Assembly: GCF_000702665.1 (NCBI RefSeq)
Contig: NZ_JNJA01000007.1
Coordinates: 62,001 to 126,000 of the forward strand
Direction of reading: 5' to 3'
Source of the DNA: Solidesulfovibrio alcoholivorans DSM 5433
GTDB lineage: Bacteria; Desulfobacterota; Desulfovibrionia; Desulfovibrionales; Desulfovibrionaceae
DNA length: 64,000 bases
Both the position numbers and the translations under genes were made by a program. Positions 33,927-44,089 of this stretch are shown piece by piece. Numbering within the stretch: the stretch's first letter is position 1; each line of letters begins with the position of its first letter. The notes beneath the pieces are model-generated. The model saw only the letters and a program-made list of their open reading frames with translations. It had not been told where the DNA came from and made no database searches.

Positions 33927-36014
33927 TCAGGCCGGAGCCACCGTCACGAAATGCTCCTGCATGCACACGCCGCCGCCGCCCTTGTCCCAGTTGGCGATGC
34001 CGCCGGGCATGAGCTCGTTGTCGGCCGCGCCGCGTCCCCGGGCCCGGCTTTCCACGGGCAGGGTGTGCCCGAAGCCGTGGACCATGAACACGGTTTCGGG
34101 ATGGATGCCCTCGGTGACTTTCGCCTTGAGCCTGCCCGCGAAGGAGCCGTTTCGCACCTCCACCAGCGCGCCGTCGGCGATGCCGCGCTTGGCGGCCTCG
34201 GCGGCGTTGATCCACAGCACGTTCTCCGGCATCTGCGCGAAAAGCAGCGGATTGTTGACGGTATGGCCCTGGGTGTGCAGCCCCACGCGGCCGAAGCTCA
34301 CGCGGAAGGCCCCTTCGGGCGGCGCGGCCGGCGAGACGTAGGGCGCCAGGGAGACCACGCCGTCGGCTTCGAGCTTGGGGTTTACCATTTCGATCTTGCC
34401 CGAGGCGGTCTTGAAGGTCTTCTCATCCACGGGACGGTACAGCGGCCCGCCGAGGCCGACCATGCCCGTAGCCTCGAAGTCGGCGATGGAAAGCCCGGTG
34501 TCTTGCAGCTGGTAGGCCCAGATGTCCTCGATCCCCGCGAAATCGAGTTCCTTGATGCCCATGACCCGGGCGAGGTCGCGGTAGATCTCCCAGTCGGCGC
34601 GGGTGTCGAAACGCGGCTCAAGCGCCCGGCGGCGCACGAAAAACGACGGCGACACGCCGCTTTTGGAGGCGATCATGGATTCGCGCTCGAGGTACGGCGA
34701 CATGGGCAGGACCACGTCGGAAAACCAGGCCGTGTCGGACCAGGAAAAGGTCACGGACACGAGCAGTTCGAGCTTCGCCCAACGCCGCTTGAGGTCGGCG
34801 GTGTCCGGGAAGGCCATGAGCGGGTCGTGGCGGTGTGCGATGTAGGCGCGGATGGGATAGGGTTCGCCCGACTCGATGGCCTCGTAGGCCAGGTTGACGA
34901 GTCCCGGCCCGGTATCGAAGTGGGTGCGCCCTTCCATCCAGCCCACGCCGTCCACGCGCTTGTCCCCGGGCTTGGGAAAGAGGTCCACGAGGTTCTTGAG
35001 TCCCTTCTTGCCCACGTGCGCCGGCTTGTTGACCAGCGGCAGCCCGCCCTTGGCCCCGATGGAGCCGAGCAGCGCGTTGATGACGTAGGCCGAGCGGCAG
35101 ACGTTGAAGGAGTCGCCGTAGCGGGCGGTCATCCAGCCGGGGTGCCAGATGACGGCCGGCGCGGCCGCGGCCAGGGCGTCGGCCAGGGCCGCGATGCGCG
35201 AGGCCGGCACGCCCGTCTCGGCGGCGGCGAAATGCGTGTCGTAGGGCGCGACGAAGGCCTTGAGCGCATCGAGATCCTTGATCCAGGCCGCGGCAAAGGC
35301 CTTGTCGTAGAGGTCGCGGGAAAGCAGTTCGTGGATGACGGCAAGGTTGAGGGCGTAATCCGTGCCCGGGCGCACCATGAGGAAAGTGTCGGCCTTGGCC
35401 GCCGTGACCGTCGTGCGCACGTCGATGCAGGTGATCTTGGCCCCGGCGTCCTTGGCGTCGAGCAGGTCGTTGACCTCCTTGACGTTGATCGCCTCGAAGA
35501 TGTTGCGCGTCTGGAGCACCACGTGCTTGCTGTTCTTGTAGTCGTAGGCCACGTCCTTTCTGCCGAAGCCGAACAGGGACAGGGCGGCGTGCTGCACGTT
35601 GCGCGCGCAGGCGGAATCATGGTTGCAGTAGTTGGGGCTGCCGAGGGCCTTCAAAAAGGCCCGGTGCATGTCGCGGAAGGGGCCGCCGCGGTCGGAGAGC
35701 AGGATGGAGCGCGCGCCGTGGGCTTCCTTGATGCGGGAAAGCTCCCCGGCCACGTAGGCCAGCGCCTCGTCCCAGGACACCTTGCGCCATTTGCCCTCGC
35801 CGCGCTCGCCGGCGCGGATCATGGGGAATTGCGGCCGTTCGTCGTCGGCAATGAGCGCCGCGCCCGCCGCGCCGCGGGCGCAAAGCGCCCCCTTGATGCC
35901 CGACGCGTGGGGGTTGCCTTGCAAATGCACGACCTTGTTGCCGGACACGGTGGCCATCATGGGGCAGCGCACCGTGCACATGCCGCAGACGCTATAGACC
36001 TTGCTGTGTTTCAT
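33927..36014 (-). CDS. Cytoplasmic molybdopterin (bis-MGD) oxidoreductase, PhsA/PsrA-like
   Basis: A 695-residue member of the DMSO-reductase superfamily. The N-terminus holds the [4Fe-4S] motif VCGMCTVRCPMM with a fourth Cys in GALCARG. NHDSACARNVQHA (~135) contains a candidate Cys ligand to the metal. Typical cofactor-binding segments follow (WHPGWMTARYGDSFN; VHGFGHTLPVESRARG). There is no twin-arginine signal, so it is cytoplasmic, unlike standard thiosulfate or polysulfide reductases. The ATG at 36014 has GGAGC upstream. Partners are likely the two Fe-S proteins encoded divergently. Sulfur-compound reduction is a family-level guess. An aldehyde, formate-like or hydratase reaction is possible. 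Confidence 0.85.
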   Translation of the reverse strand: MKHSKVYSVCGMCTVRCPMMATVSGNKVVHLQGNPHASGIKGALCARGAAGAALIADDERPQFPMIRAGERGEGKWRKVSWDEALAYVAGELSRIKEAHGARSILLSDRGGPFRDMHRAFLKALGSPNYCNHDSACARNVQHAALSLFGFGRKDVAYDYKNSKHVVLQTRNIFEAINVKEVNDLLDAKDAGAKITCIDVRTTVTAAKADTFLMVRPGTDYALNLAVIHELLSRDLYDKAFAAAWIKDLDALKAFVAPYDTHFAAAETGVPASRIAALADALAAAAPAVIWHPGWMTARYGDSFNVCRSAYVINALLGSIGAKGGLPLVNKPAHVGKKGLKNLVDLFPKPGDKRVDGVGWMEGRTHFDTGPGLVNLAYEAIESGEPYPIRAYIAHRHDPLMAFPDTADLKRRWAKLELLVSVTFSWSDTAWFSDVVLPMSPYLERESMIASKSGVSPSFFVRRRALEPRFDTRADWEIYRDLARVMGIKELDFAGIEDIWAYQLQDTGLSIADFEATGMVGLGGPLYRPVDEKTFKTASGKIEMVNPKLEADGVVSLAPYVSPAAPPEGAFRVSFGRVGLHTQGHTVNNPLLFAQMPENVLWINAAEAAKRGIADGALVEVRNGSFAGRLKAKVTEGIHPETVFMVHGFGHTLPVESRARGRGAADNELMPGGIANWDKGGGGVCMQEHFVTVAPA

Positions 36015-36070
36015 GACTTGCTCCAATCGAGGCGGCGTTGCGTTTGCCGGGATGCTTTAGCATCTCACGC

Positions 36071-36098
36071 ATTATCAAGAATTCGTGATCGGGTGCAA
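36071..36098 (-). promoter_or_regulatory. Promoter of the molybdo-oxidoreductase operon
   Basis: On the minus strand, TTGCAC (36098-36093), a 16-base spacer and GATAAT (36076-36071). A small hairpin GATGC-TTTA-GCATC (36051-36064) lies in the predicted leader. Confidence 0.55.
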
Positions 36099-36191
36099 GG
36101 GAAAAGTGTCGTGAAATGAGGAACGTGCGAAGTGCGTAATCACGCTCTTCAAACAAGATGTTTGTGAACGCGGGAACTTGTGACCCGATCG

Positions 36192-36220
36192 TTGACACGG
36201 CGCGAAAAAAACCGTTTAGA
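36192..36220 (+). promoter_or_regulatory. Promoter of the Fe-S protein operon
   Basis: TTGACA (36192-36197), a 17-base spacer and TTTAGA (36215-36220), divergent from the oxidoreductase promoter ~95 bases away. The shared intergenic region is the likely target of the MarR regulator, but no clear operator palindrome was identified. Confidence 0.6.
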
Positions 36221-36272
36221 CTGGCTCAGGACCGCTCGCGCACGCGCGGCCAAACCCATGGAGGGCAGAATC

Positions 36273-36866
36273 GTGACCGTAAGCAGTCTGCTGGCCGAAG
36301 CCGCCACGGGCATCAAAAGCCTGCTCGTGGGCCTCGGCATCACCGGCAAGGCCCTGACCAAACCCGCCGTCACGGTGCTCTACCCCATGGGCGAGGTGCG
36401 AAACCTCGACACCTACCGGGGCCATGTGGAGCTCATCGGCAAGGAGGACGACCCGGCCGTGCCGCGCTGCATCGCCTGCGGCGCCTGCGTGCGCGCCTGC
36501 CCGTCGTCGTGCATCGCCGTGGGCTGTTTCGTCGGCGGCGGCGCTTCCGGCCCGGCCGGCCGCGAGGCCGAGGAAATGGCCGGCGAACTCATCGCCCGCG
36601 CCGAGGCCATGGCCCCGGCCCCGCAAAAAGGCTGCAAGACCCCCGGGGCGTTCATCCTCGATTACTCGCTGTGCAGCTTGTGCGGCCAGTGCGCCCGGGC
36701 CTGCCCCGTGGATTCGCTGCGCTTTTCCCAGCATGTCTACTACGTCGGGAGCTCCCGGGCGGATTTCCGCCTGGACCTCCTGGCGCGCCTTCGCGAGCAG
36801 GCGCTCGCCGCGCCCGCCCAACCCGCCGTCGCCGCCCCGACCGCCGACGCCAAGGAGCCCCAATGA
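36273..36866 (+). CDS. NuoI-like 2x[4Fe-4S] ferredoxin protein
   Basis: A 197-residue protein with two classical [4Fe-4S] motifs, CIACGACVRACPSSC (~69-83) and CSLCGQCARACPVD (~134-147). The segment before the first motif (TKPAVTVLYPMGE) resembles NuoI/HycF-type subunits, and an Ala/Pro-rich tail follows. I chose GTG 36273, with GGAGGG 7 bases upstream. The ATG at 36258 lies just before that ribosome-binding site. It likely relays electrons between the molybdo-oxidoreductase encoded divergently and a redox partner. It overlaps the next gene by 4 bases (ATGA). Confidence 0.8.
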   Translation: MTVSSLLAEAATGIKSLLVGLGITGKALTKPAVTVLYPMGEVRNLDTYRGHVELIGKEDDPAVPRCIACGACVRACPSSCIAVGCFVGGGASGPAGREAEEMAGELIARAEAMAPAPQKGCKTPGAFILDYSLCSLCGQCARACPVDSLRFSQHVYYVGSSRADFRLDLLARLREQALAAPAQPAVAAPTADAKEPQ

Positions 36867-37369
36867 GCAAATACATGATCCAACTCGACAAGAAGCGCTG
36901 CATCGCCTGCCACGCCTGCGAGGTGCACTGCCAGGTCAAAAACGCCGTGCCGCCCTCGGCCAAACCGGGCAAGCTCGTCACCGTGGGCCCGGACATGGTC
37001 AAGGCCAAGCCGCGGCTCCTCAATCTCTACATGTCCTGCTTCCACTGCGAACGGCCCTGGTGCGTGCCGGCCTGCCCCACCGGGGCCATGACCCGGCGCG
37101 AGGAGGACGGGGTCGTCTACGTGAAGGAAGAGCTGTGCGTGGGCTGCAAGGCCTGCATCCAGGCCTGCCCCTGGCGCATCCCGCAGTGGAACGAGGCCAC
37201 GGGCAAGGTGGTCAAGTGCGACTACTGCCGCGACCGCATCGACGAAGGCCTCGACCCGGCCTGCGTCACGGGCTGCACCGCCCACGCCCTGCGCTTCGTG
37301 CGGCCGGGCAAGGACAACGTGGACGAACGCGACACCTACGGCAAACGCCTGCTGCTGCGCCAGATGTGA
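36863..37369 (+). CDS. DmsB/NrfC-like 4x[4Fe-4S] electron-transfer subunit
   Basis: A 168-residue iron-sulfur protein with the sixteen-Cys pattern of DmsB/PhsB/NrfC subunits: CIACHACEVHC, CFHCERPWCVPACP, CVGCKACIQACP and CDYCRDRIDEG...CVTGC. It has no Tat signal, matching the cytoplasmic catalytic subunit encoded divergently. AAGGAG lies 7 bases before its ATG, which overlaps the previous stop (ATGA). It is predicted to be the electron-transfer subunit of the molybdenum enzyme. Confidence 0.88.
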   Translation: MSKYMIQLDKKRCIACHACEVHCQVKNAVPPSAKPGKLVTVGPDMVKAKPRLLNLYMSCFHCERPWCVPACPTGAMTRREEDGVVYVKEELCVGCKACIQACPWRIPQWNEATGKVVKCDYCRDRIDEGLDPACVTGCTAHALRFVRPGKDNVDERDTYGKRLLLRQM

Positions 37370-37376
37370 GGCGGGG

Positions 37377-37446
37377 GAAAGGAGAAGAGGGAAGATGAAG
37401 AGTTGAAGATGCCTCCGGCGGCCGGGGGGGATAATCCCCCCCGGCC
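37377..37446 (+). repeat. Polypurine-hairpin intergenic repeat, copy B
   Basis: A GA-rich tract follows the Fe-S gene stop, then ATGCCTCCGGCGGCC (from 37409) and a perfect 10-bp hairpin GCCGGGGGGG/CCCCCCCGGC (37421-37445) with loop ATAAT. It is the same family as copies at 29,617 and 62,614. Confidence 0.8.
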
Positions 37447-37519
37447 CCCCTTGCTGGAGGGATGAGATAAAATTGGGACGACCCCGGGATTCGCTGCGGC
37501 GGATTCCGGGGTCGTTGCG

Positions 37520-38113
37520 TCAGGAGGGGGTGCGGTCGGCCGGGGGTGCGGTTTCGGAGGGCTCCTGCGACGCGCCCTCCCCTGCTGCCGGCGCGGGGGG
37601 TGTTGCGGCGGAGGCAACGCCCGCCGTGTCGTCGCCGGTTTCGACGGCTTCGGGCGCCGGCGCGGCGTCCGGCATCTGGCGCAAGATCTCCGTGGCAAGG
37701 GGCGCGGTCTGCGCATTGGCGGCAAGGGTCTTGGCCGCGCGCACCAGGATGGCGTCCGCGAATTCGCCCTTGTCCGGATAGTGCATCGCCCCCAGGAAAT
37801 CGCGCACCGCGTCGAGGCTCGGGCAGGCATGCACGTATTCGTGCCGCCCGGCGATGTCTTCGCTCTCGGGATAGGAAACGGCGTAATAGACCACGAACCG
37901 GCCGGCCGCGGAAAGAAGCACGCCTAGAAGCTCCACGCGCCCGGCGGCAGGCGGCATGAGGCCGTCGGGCAGGGCGTCGCGGCGGTAGTGGGCCAGCAGA
38001 CGGCCCGATACGAACACGGCCGCGCCGTTGCGGCGCAGCCGATACTTGCGCGGCTTGCCGTAGAGCTTCTCGGCAAAGTCCTTCTGTGTCTTGGGACCGA
38101 AAAAGGGGAGCAT
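37520..38113 (-). CDS. Hypothetical protein, 197 aa
   Basis: A soluble protein of unknown function. The first ~130 residues look folded (MLPFFGPKTQKDFAEKLYGK at the start; FVVYYAVSYPESEDIAGRHE in the middle). The last ~50 residues are Ala/Pro/Glu-rich and likely disordered. The ATG at 38113 has GGAGA 8 bases upstream and a good promoter lies at 38166-38194; the far longer open frame upstream is coincidental. It is monocistronic, with no catalytic motif or homolog recognised. Confidence 0.65.
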   Translation of the reverse strand: MLPFFGPKTQKDFAEKLYGKPRKYRLRRNGAAVFVSGRLLAHYRRDALPDGLMPPAAGRVELLGVLLSAAGRFVVYYAVSYPESEDIAGRHEYVHACPSLDAVRDFLGAMHYPDKGEFADAILVRAAKTLAANAQTAPLATEILRQMPDAAPAPEAVETGDDTAGVASAATPPAPAAGEGASQEPSETAPPADRTPS

Positions 38114-38165
38114 CGGCAGGTCTCCGCGATAAGGGGCTCGCCCGGACCGGGTCCGGGGCGGGCGT

Positions 38166-38194
38166 GGTATAGCGCGCAACCTGCCACGGGTCAA
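38166..38194 (-). promoter_or_regulatory. Promoter of the 197-aa hypothetical gene
   Basis: On the minus strand, TTGACC (38194-38189), a 17-base spacer and TATACC (38171-38166), about 50 bases upstream of the start codon. Confidence 0.7.
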
Positions 38195-38323
38195 AGGGAA
38201 AACGCGGCCTACCCGGTTCGTGCGGCGCCGACGGAAATTTCGTCTTTCGGAGAGGTTGCGTCCCTTGCCATCCGCGCCCGCTTGTGCCAGAAGGAAGCCG
38301 TCCGGCCCGCAGGCCGGCGACAG

Positions 38324-38353
38324 GGCTTTGCCGGGGCGGCAAGGCCTTTTTTT
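38324..38353 (+). terminator. Rho-independent terminator of an unidentified plus-strand transcript
   Basis: GGCTTTGCC (38324-38332) pairs with GGCAAGGCC (38338-38346, one G-U) across a 5-base loop and is followed by seven T. No protein gene on the plus strand leads into it. Confidence 0.75.
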
Positions 38354-38364
38354 ATGGCCTGACT

Positions 38365-38382
38365 TTGTGAAAAAGATCACAA
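38365..38382. promoter_or_regulatory. HcpR/CRP-type operator palindrome
   Basis: TTGTGA-AAAAGA-TCACAA is a perfect 18-bp palindrome. To my knowledge this matches the site of the CRP/FNR-family regulator HcpR described for Desulfovibrio, and also E. coli CRP half-sites. It lies ~80 bases upstream of the TTGACA promoter for the TauE/SafE gene. Confidence 0.6.
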
Positions 38383-38460
38383 ATTCAGGCCCCGTTTTCC
38401 GGCTCCTTGCCCCCCCTCCAGGGAAAAAATTGCGAAAAACGGAACGATTGCAGTGATTCC

Positions 38461-38491
38461 TTGACAATTGCAAGGCGCGATGCTCTATCCT
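38461..38491 (+). promoter_or_regulatory. Predicted promoter for the TauE/SafE gene
   Basis: The consensus -35 TTGACA is at 38461-38466. The best -10 is TATCCT at 38486-38491 with a long 19-base spacer, which suggests activator dependence. Confidence 0.4.
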
Positions 38492-38759
38492 GATCCTAAG
38501 CAGTCGCCACACCGTCACGGACGGGAGGCGCATGTCGGGTGCACTGCGTGGGAATGGCGCGTGGAGGGGAAAGACGCGCAAAAGCCTTTCACGACCGTTT
38601 CGCAGCGGTCCGTTTCCCACGACAGTGCCTGGAGTTGCGGCGGCAGGCAGGCAATGTCGCCCCGCTTCCTGGCTGGGGATGCGCGCCCGGCGTTTCTGAA
38701 AAGCCGTGCGGCGTCCCATCGCGCAATGGACGATTTCGCCGCCAAAAAAGGAGACCACC

Positions 38760-39911
38760 GTGAAAAACTGGAAACTGACCCTGCCCGTGGGCCTCGTCGC
38801 CCTCGCGGTGCTGGCCCTGTGGTTCGAACCGGCTTTCGCCGACAAGCTGGCCGACGCCATCGCCAAGACCCCGGTGGGCAGCGGCCCCGGACAGATCGAC
38901 CCGGCCGCGCCCAAGGGCTTCCTTGGCATCCCCGGCGCGCCCGAGGTCAGCCTCGGACTGGCCTTCGGCTGGGCCGTGTGGGTCGGCTGGATCTTCTCCA
39001 CGGTGGGCGCCTTCGGCGGCGTCATGGCCGGCGTCGGCCACATCTCCGTCTACGGCTACGGCGCTTACGCCAAGACCTTCAAGCAGACCGCGCCTGAGCT
39101 CAACAAGCTCGTCACCGACTCCATCCGCACCTCCAACCAGTGGCTGGTCGGCCTTTCCGCGCTGATCTCCTCGTTCAACTACTGGAAGATGGGCCGCCTC
39201 GTGCTGCCGCTCGCCGCGGCGCTCGGACTCGGTTCCATCGCAGGCAGTTGGATGTCCGTGACGCTCACCGCCGGCAAGGTGTCCTTCTCCTCCTACCAGG
39301 GCTACTTCGGCCTGTTCGTGCTCCTGCTCGGCTGCTACCTGTTCTGGGAAACCACCCCGACCGGCCAGGCAAGCAAGAAAAAGGCCAAGGCCGCGGCCAA
39401 GGCCTTCGAGGAAACCGTCAAGCGCCAGAAGAGCGGCGAAAAGATCGACACCAAGGCCCTGGGCGTCAAGGTCACGTCCCTGGGCCTCACCCGCATCACC
39501 TTCACCTTCTACGGCGTCGAATTTGGCTTCAACCCCCTGATCCCGTTCGTCGGCGGCATCGTCATCTCGGCCCTGGCCGCGTTCCTCGGCGTCGGCGGCG
39601 GCTTCCTGCTCGTGCCCTTCCTCACCAGCGTCGCCCAGCTGCCCATGTACCTGGCCGCCGGCACCTCGGCCCTGGCGGTGCTCGTCAGCATGATCACCTC
39701 CATCGCCACCTTCATGTCCGGCGGCGTGCCCCTGCACTGGCACATGATCGGCATCGAGTTGGTCGGCGTCGTGGTCGGCTCCATCATCGGCCCGCGCACC
39801 TCCAAGTATATCCCGGACATCTGGCTCAAGCGCCTGTTCATCGTCCTGGCCCTGTACGTGGGCATCGACTATGTCCTGCGCGGCTTTTTCAACTTCCGGA
39901 TTTTCGGTTAA
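38760..39911 (+). CDS. TauE/SafE-family sulfite/organosulfonate exporter-like permease
   Basis: A 383-residue membrane protein. It has a signal-like N-terminal helix (LPVGLVALAVLALWFEPAFA), a first half of TauE type (GWIFSTVGAFGGVMAGVGH), a ~60-residue basic cytoplasmic loop (KKKAKAAAKAFEETVKRQKS) and a second half with the repeated FVGGIVISALAAFLGVGGGF motif. Translation starts at GTG 38760, with AAAGGAG 6 bases upstream. Members export sulfite, sulfoacetate or similar anions. In a sulfate reducer, sulfur-oxyanion transport is plausible but unproven. The gene is single, with a strong terminator downstream and an HcpR-like site upstream. Confidence 0.88.
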   Translation: MKNWKLTLPVGLVALAVLALWFEPAFADKLADAIAKTPVGSGPGQIDPAAPKGFLGIPGAPEVSLGLAFGWAVWVGWIFSTVGAFGGVMAGVGHISVYGYGAYAKTFKQTAPELNKLVTDSIRTSNQWLVGLSALISSFNYWKMGRLVLPLAAALGLGSIAGSWMSVTLTAGKVSFSSYQGYFGLFVLLLGCYLFWETTPTGQASKKKAKAAAKAFEETVKRQKSGEKIDTKALGVKVTSLGLTRITFTFYGVEFGFNPLIPFVGGIVISALAAFLGVGGGFLLVPFLTSVAQLPMYLAAGTSALAVLVSMITSIATFMSGGVPLHWHMIGIELVGVVVGSIIGPRTSKYIPDIWLKRLFIVLALYVGIDYVLRGFFNFRIFG

Positions 39912-39936
39912 CGGAAAAAAGCCCTTCCCAAACGGC

Positions 39937-39967
39937 GGCCCCGGGCCTTGCGCCCGGGGCCTTTTTT
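39937..39967 (+). terminator. Terminator of the TauE/SafE gene
   Basis: GGCCCCGGG-CCTTGCG-CCCGGGGCC followed by TTTTTT, 26 bases after the stop codon. Confidence 0.92.
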
Positions 39968-40042
39968 GCGACTTCCGGCCGCCTTCGCTTTCCCGCGAAG
40001 CTGGTGTAGACCCTCTTCCAACGCCACGAAACGAGGGACCGC

Positions 40043-40606
40043 GTGAACGAACTGCTCGACGCCGTGCTCATCTTTCCTTTTCGCCTGCCCGGGTCCGCCG
40101 TGGCCGGCTTCTACCTGGGCACGCTGCTGCTTGCCCTGGGCTGCCTGCTGCTCGGCCGTCTCAGCTACGACCTCGTGTGGCTGTTCAACCGCAGCCATTA
40201 CGCCAAGGAAGAAGGCGAGATGACGCGCATGCACAACCTGTCTGTGGCCGCCATCGAGGCCGGGGACAAGGTCGCGTACAAGGCCGCCAACAAGGAGGCC
40301 AACGAGGCTTTCGGCAAGTCCTTTTTCGCGGGCGCGGCGCTTTTTTCCGTCTCCGTCTGGCCGGTACCGTTCGCCCTGGCCTGGCTGGCCACACGCTTCG
40401 ACGGCGTGGACGTGCCGGTCTTCCCCGGCCATGCCGTACGTTACAACGCCGTGTTCCTGGGCTTCTACATCCTGCTGCGCCTGGCCATGTGGCCGCTTTG
40501 GCAAAAGATTCCCGTGCTCGGCCGCGTCGAGCGCAAACGCCGCGAGATGGCCGCACGCCGCGCCAAACTGCGTCCCTGGACCGACCTCGGCAAACCCGGG
40601 GCCTGA
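40043..40606 (+). CDS. Hypothetical membrane protein, 187 aa
   Basis: An unrecognised membrane protein with a GTG start and GAGG upstream. Hydrophobic segments are at ~18-45 (AGFYLGTLLLALGCLLLGRL), ~90-115 (SFFAGAALFSVSVWPVPFAL) and ~138-155 (FLGFYILLRLAMWPLW). A helical hydrophilic loop (EGEMTRMHNLSVAAIEAGDK) lies between the first two. The arrangement is loosely reminiscent of small EMC3/DUF106-like proteins, but I would not assign it. It appears monocistronic. Confidence 0.6.
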   Translation: MNELLDAVLIFPFRLPGSAVAGFYLGTLLLALGCLLLGRLSYDLVWLFNRSHYAKEEGEMTRMHNLSVAAIEAGDKVAYKAANKEANEAFGKSFFAGAALFSVSVWPVPFALAWLATRFDGVDVPVFPGHAVRYNAVFLGFYILLRLAMWPLWQKIPVLGRVERKRREMAARRAKLRPWTDLGKPGA

Positions 40607-40713
40607 GCCGCCCGGCGGCGGCCCGGCTCGCGCGCAAGGGCGCGAGCCGCGTCCGACCCTTTCCAGCCGTCGCGAAACCGCGTATTCTTCCCCGACTGAC
40701 GGGAGGAATCTGC

Positions 40714-41645
40714 ATGCGGCGACGTGACGTCCTGCGGGCCTTGCTGGCCCTGCCAGCCCTGCTGGCCGGCTGCGGCGACGACGAGGACGCCGTGCGCGTC
40801 AATCTGTCGCGCCGCGAGGAGCCGACCTTGCGCGTGCCGCCGCGCGCCGTCACCTACGCCTACCTCCCCCAGTACGCCCACACCGTCTCCTACGAGCGCC
40901 ACCGCCTGCTGCTCGAGTACCTCGGCAGGGCCACCGGCCTCTCCCTGCGCCAGATCTTCCCCGACACCTTCGAGGAGCACGTGCGCATGGTCGAGCGCGG
41001 CGAAATCGACATCTCCTATTCCAACCCCTTCGCCTACATCCGCATGGCCCGCTCCGGCGCGCGCGCCTTCGCCCGCATCATCGAGCCCTCGGGCAAGCCG
41101 GATTTCCGCAGCCAGATCATCTGCCGCCGTGACAACCCGGAGCTCAAAACCATCGCCGACTGCCGGGGCAAACGCTGGATGGCCGTGGACCCGTCCTCGG
41201 CCGGCGGCTACCTCTACGCGCTCGGCGAATTCCTCGACCACGGCATCCGCCGCCGCGACTTCGCCGAAGTGAGCTTCGCCCCGGGGCCGGGCGGCAAGCA
41301 GGAAAAGGTGGTGCTCGCCGTGTTCGCCGGCACCTGCGACGTGGGCTCCATCCGTGACGGCGCCCTCGACATCCTGCGCGGCAAGATCGACATCGGCCAG
41401 ATCCGCGTCCTGGCCGAGAGCAAGGCCTATCCCGGCTGGGTCTACGCCGCCCGGGCCGGGCTCGCCCCGGACGTGGTCGAGCGGATCTCCCACGCCATGT
41501 TCGCCCTGTCCATGAAGCGCCCCGACGACGCCGTCATCCTCCAGACCGCCGGCATGCGCGGCATCATCCCGGCCACGGACGCCGATTACGCGCCGGTGCG
41601 CGAACTGGCCGAGAAGCTCGACCTCGTCGCGGCGGAGAATACGGA

Positions 41646-41649
<4 letters not shown>
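40714..41649 (+). CDS. PhnD-like periplasmic substrate-binding lipoprotein
   Basis: A 311-residue lipoprotein. The signal peptide ends in a lipobox (LLALPALLAGC), followed by a PhnD/SsuA/transferrin-fold binding domain: AVTYAYLPQYAHTVSYERHR, then GEIDISYSNPFAYIRMARSG and DPSSAGGYLYALGEFLDHGI. GGAGG lies 8 bases before the ATG. No ABC permease or ATPase is adjacent. Instead the next gene is a sensor kinase whose ATG overlaps this stop (ATGA). The protein therefore probably presents its ligand (a phosphonate, phosphite or other oxyanion) to that kinase. Confidence 0.88.
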
Positions 41650-43703
<2,054 letters not shown>

Positions 43704-43705
43704 AC

Positions 43706-44077
43706 ATGGCCGACATCATCGTGCTGGACGACGTCATCGACGCCGGCGTGGTCATCAAGCGCATCCTTGAACGCAAAGGCCACAGCGTCGGCGTTTTCAC
43801 CGAAGAGGAAGAGGCGCTCGCCCATGTGGCGAAAAAAAAGCCCGACCTCGCCATCCTCGACATGAAGCTCAAGAAGATGAGCGGCGTGGAAGTGCTCGAG
43901 GAAATCAAGAAACGCTCCCCCGAAACCCGGGTCATCATGCTCACGGGCTACCCGACCCTCGAAACCGCCCGCGAATCCGTGCGCCTGGGGGCCTGCGAAT
44001 ACTGCGTCAAGCCCATCGACAAGGAAGAACTCGAACGCAAGGTGGAGGAGGCGCTCGCCGCATCGCAGGGCGGTTGA
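43706..44077 (+). CDS. Single-domain response regulator
   Basis: A 123-residue CheY-like receiver. The phosphoacceptor Asp is in LAILDMKLKKMSG, the acidic pocket in IIVLDDVID, with a conserved Thr (VIMLTGYPT) and Lys (YCVKPIDKEE). It has no output domain, so it acts by protein contact. The gene follows the kinase by 2 bases. The likely effector is one of the next two gene products. Confidence 0.92.
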   Translation: MADIIVLDDVIDAGVVIKRILERKGHSVGVFTEEEEALAHVAKKKPDLAILDMKLKKMSGVEVLEEIKKRSPETRVIMLTGYPTLETARESVRLGACEYCVKPIDKEELERKVEEALAASQGG

Positions 44078-44089
44078 GCGGGGATTGCC

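Larger units (their letters stand above)
38195..38759. other. 565-bp intergenic region without a protein gene
   Basis: No reading frame here looks like a gene. In order it holds a structured plus-strand stretch ending in a strong terminator (38324-38353), a perfect TTGTGA-N6-TCACAA palindrome (38365-38382), a TTGACA promoter (38461) and a ~270-base leader before the TauE/SafE gene. The stretch at 38,200-38,353 may encode a small RNA, but I could not match it to a known RNA family. Confidence 0.6.

Noticed and set aside
37520-39043. 507-codon version of the 197-aa hypothetical gene
   Set aside because: The extension runs antisense through the TauE/SafE gene and across its promoter; a clear promoter and ribosome-binding site support the short form.
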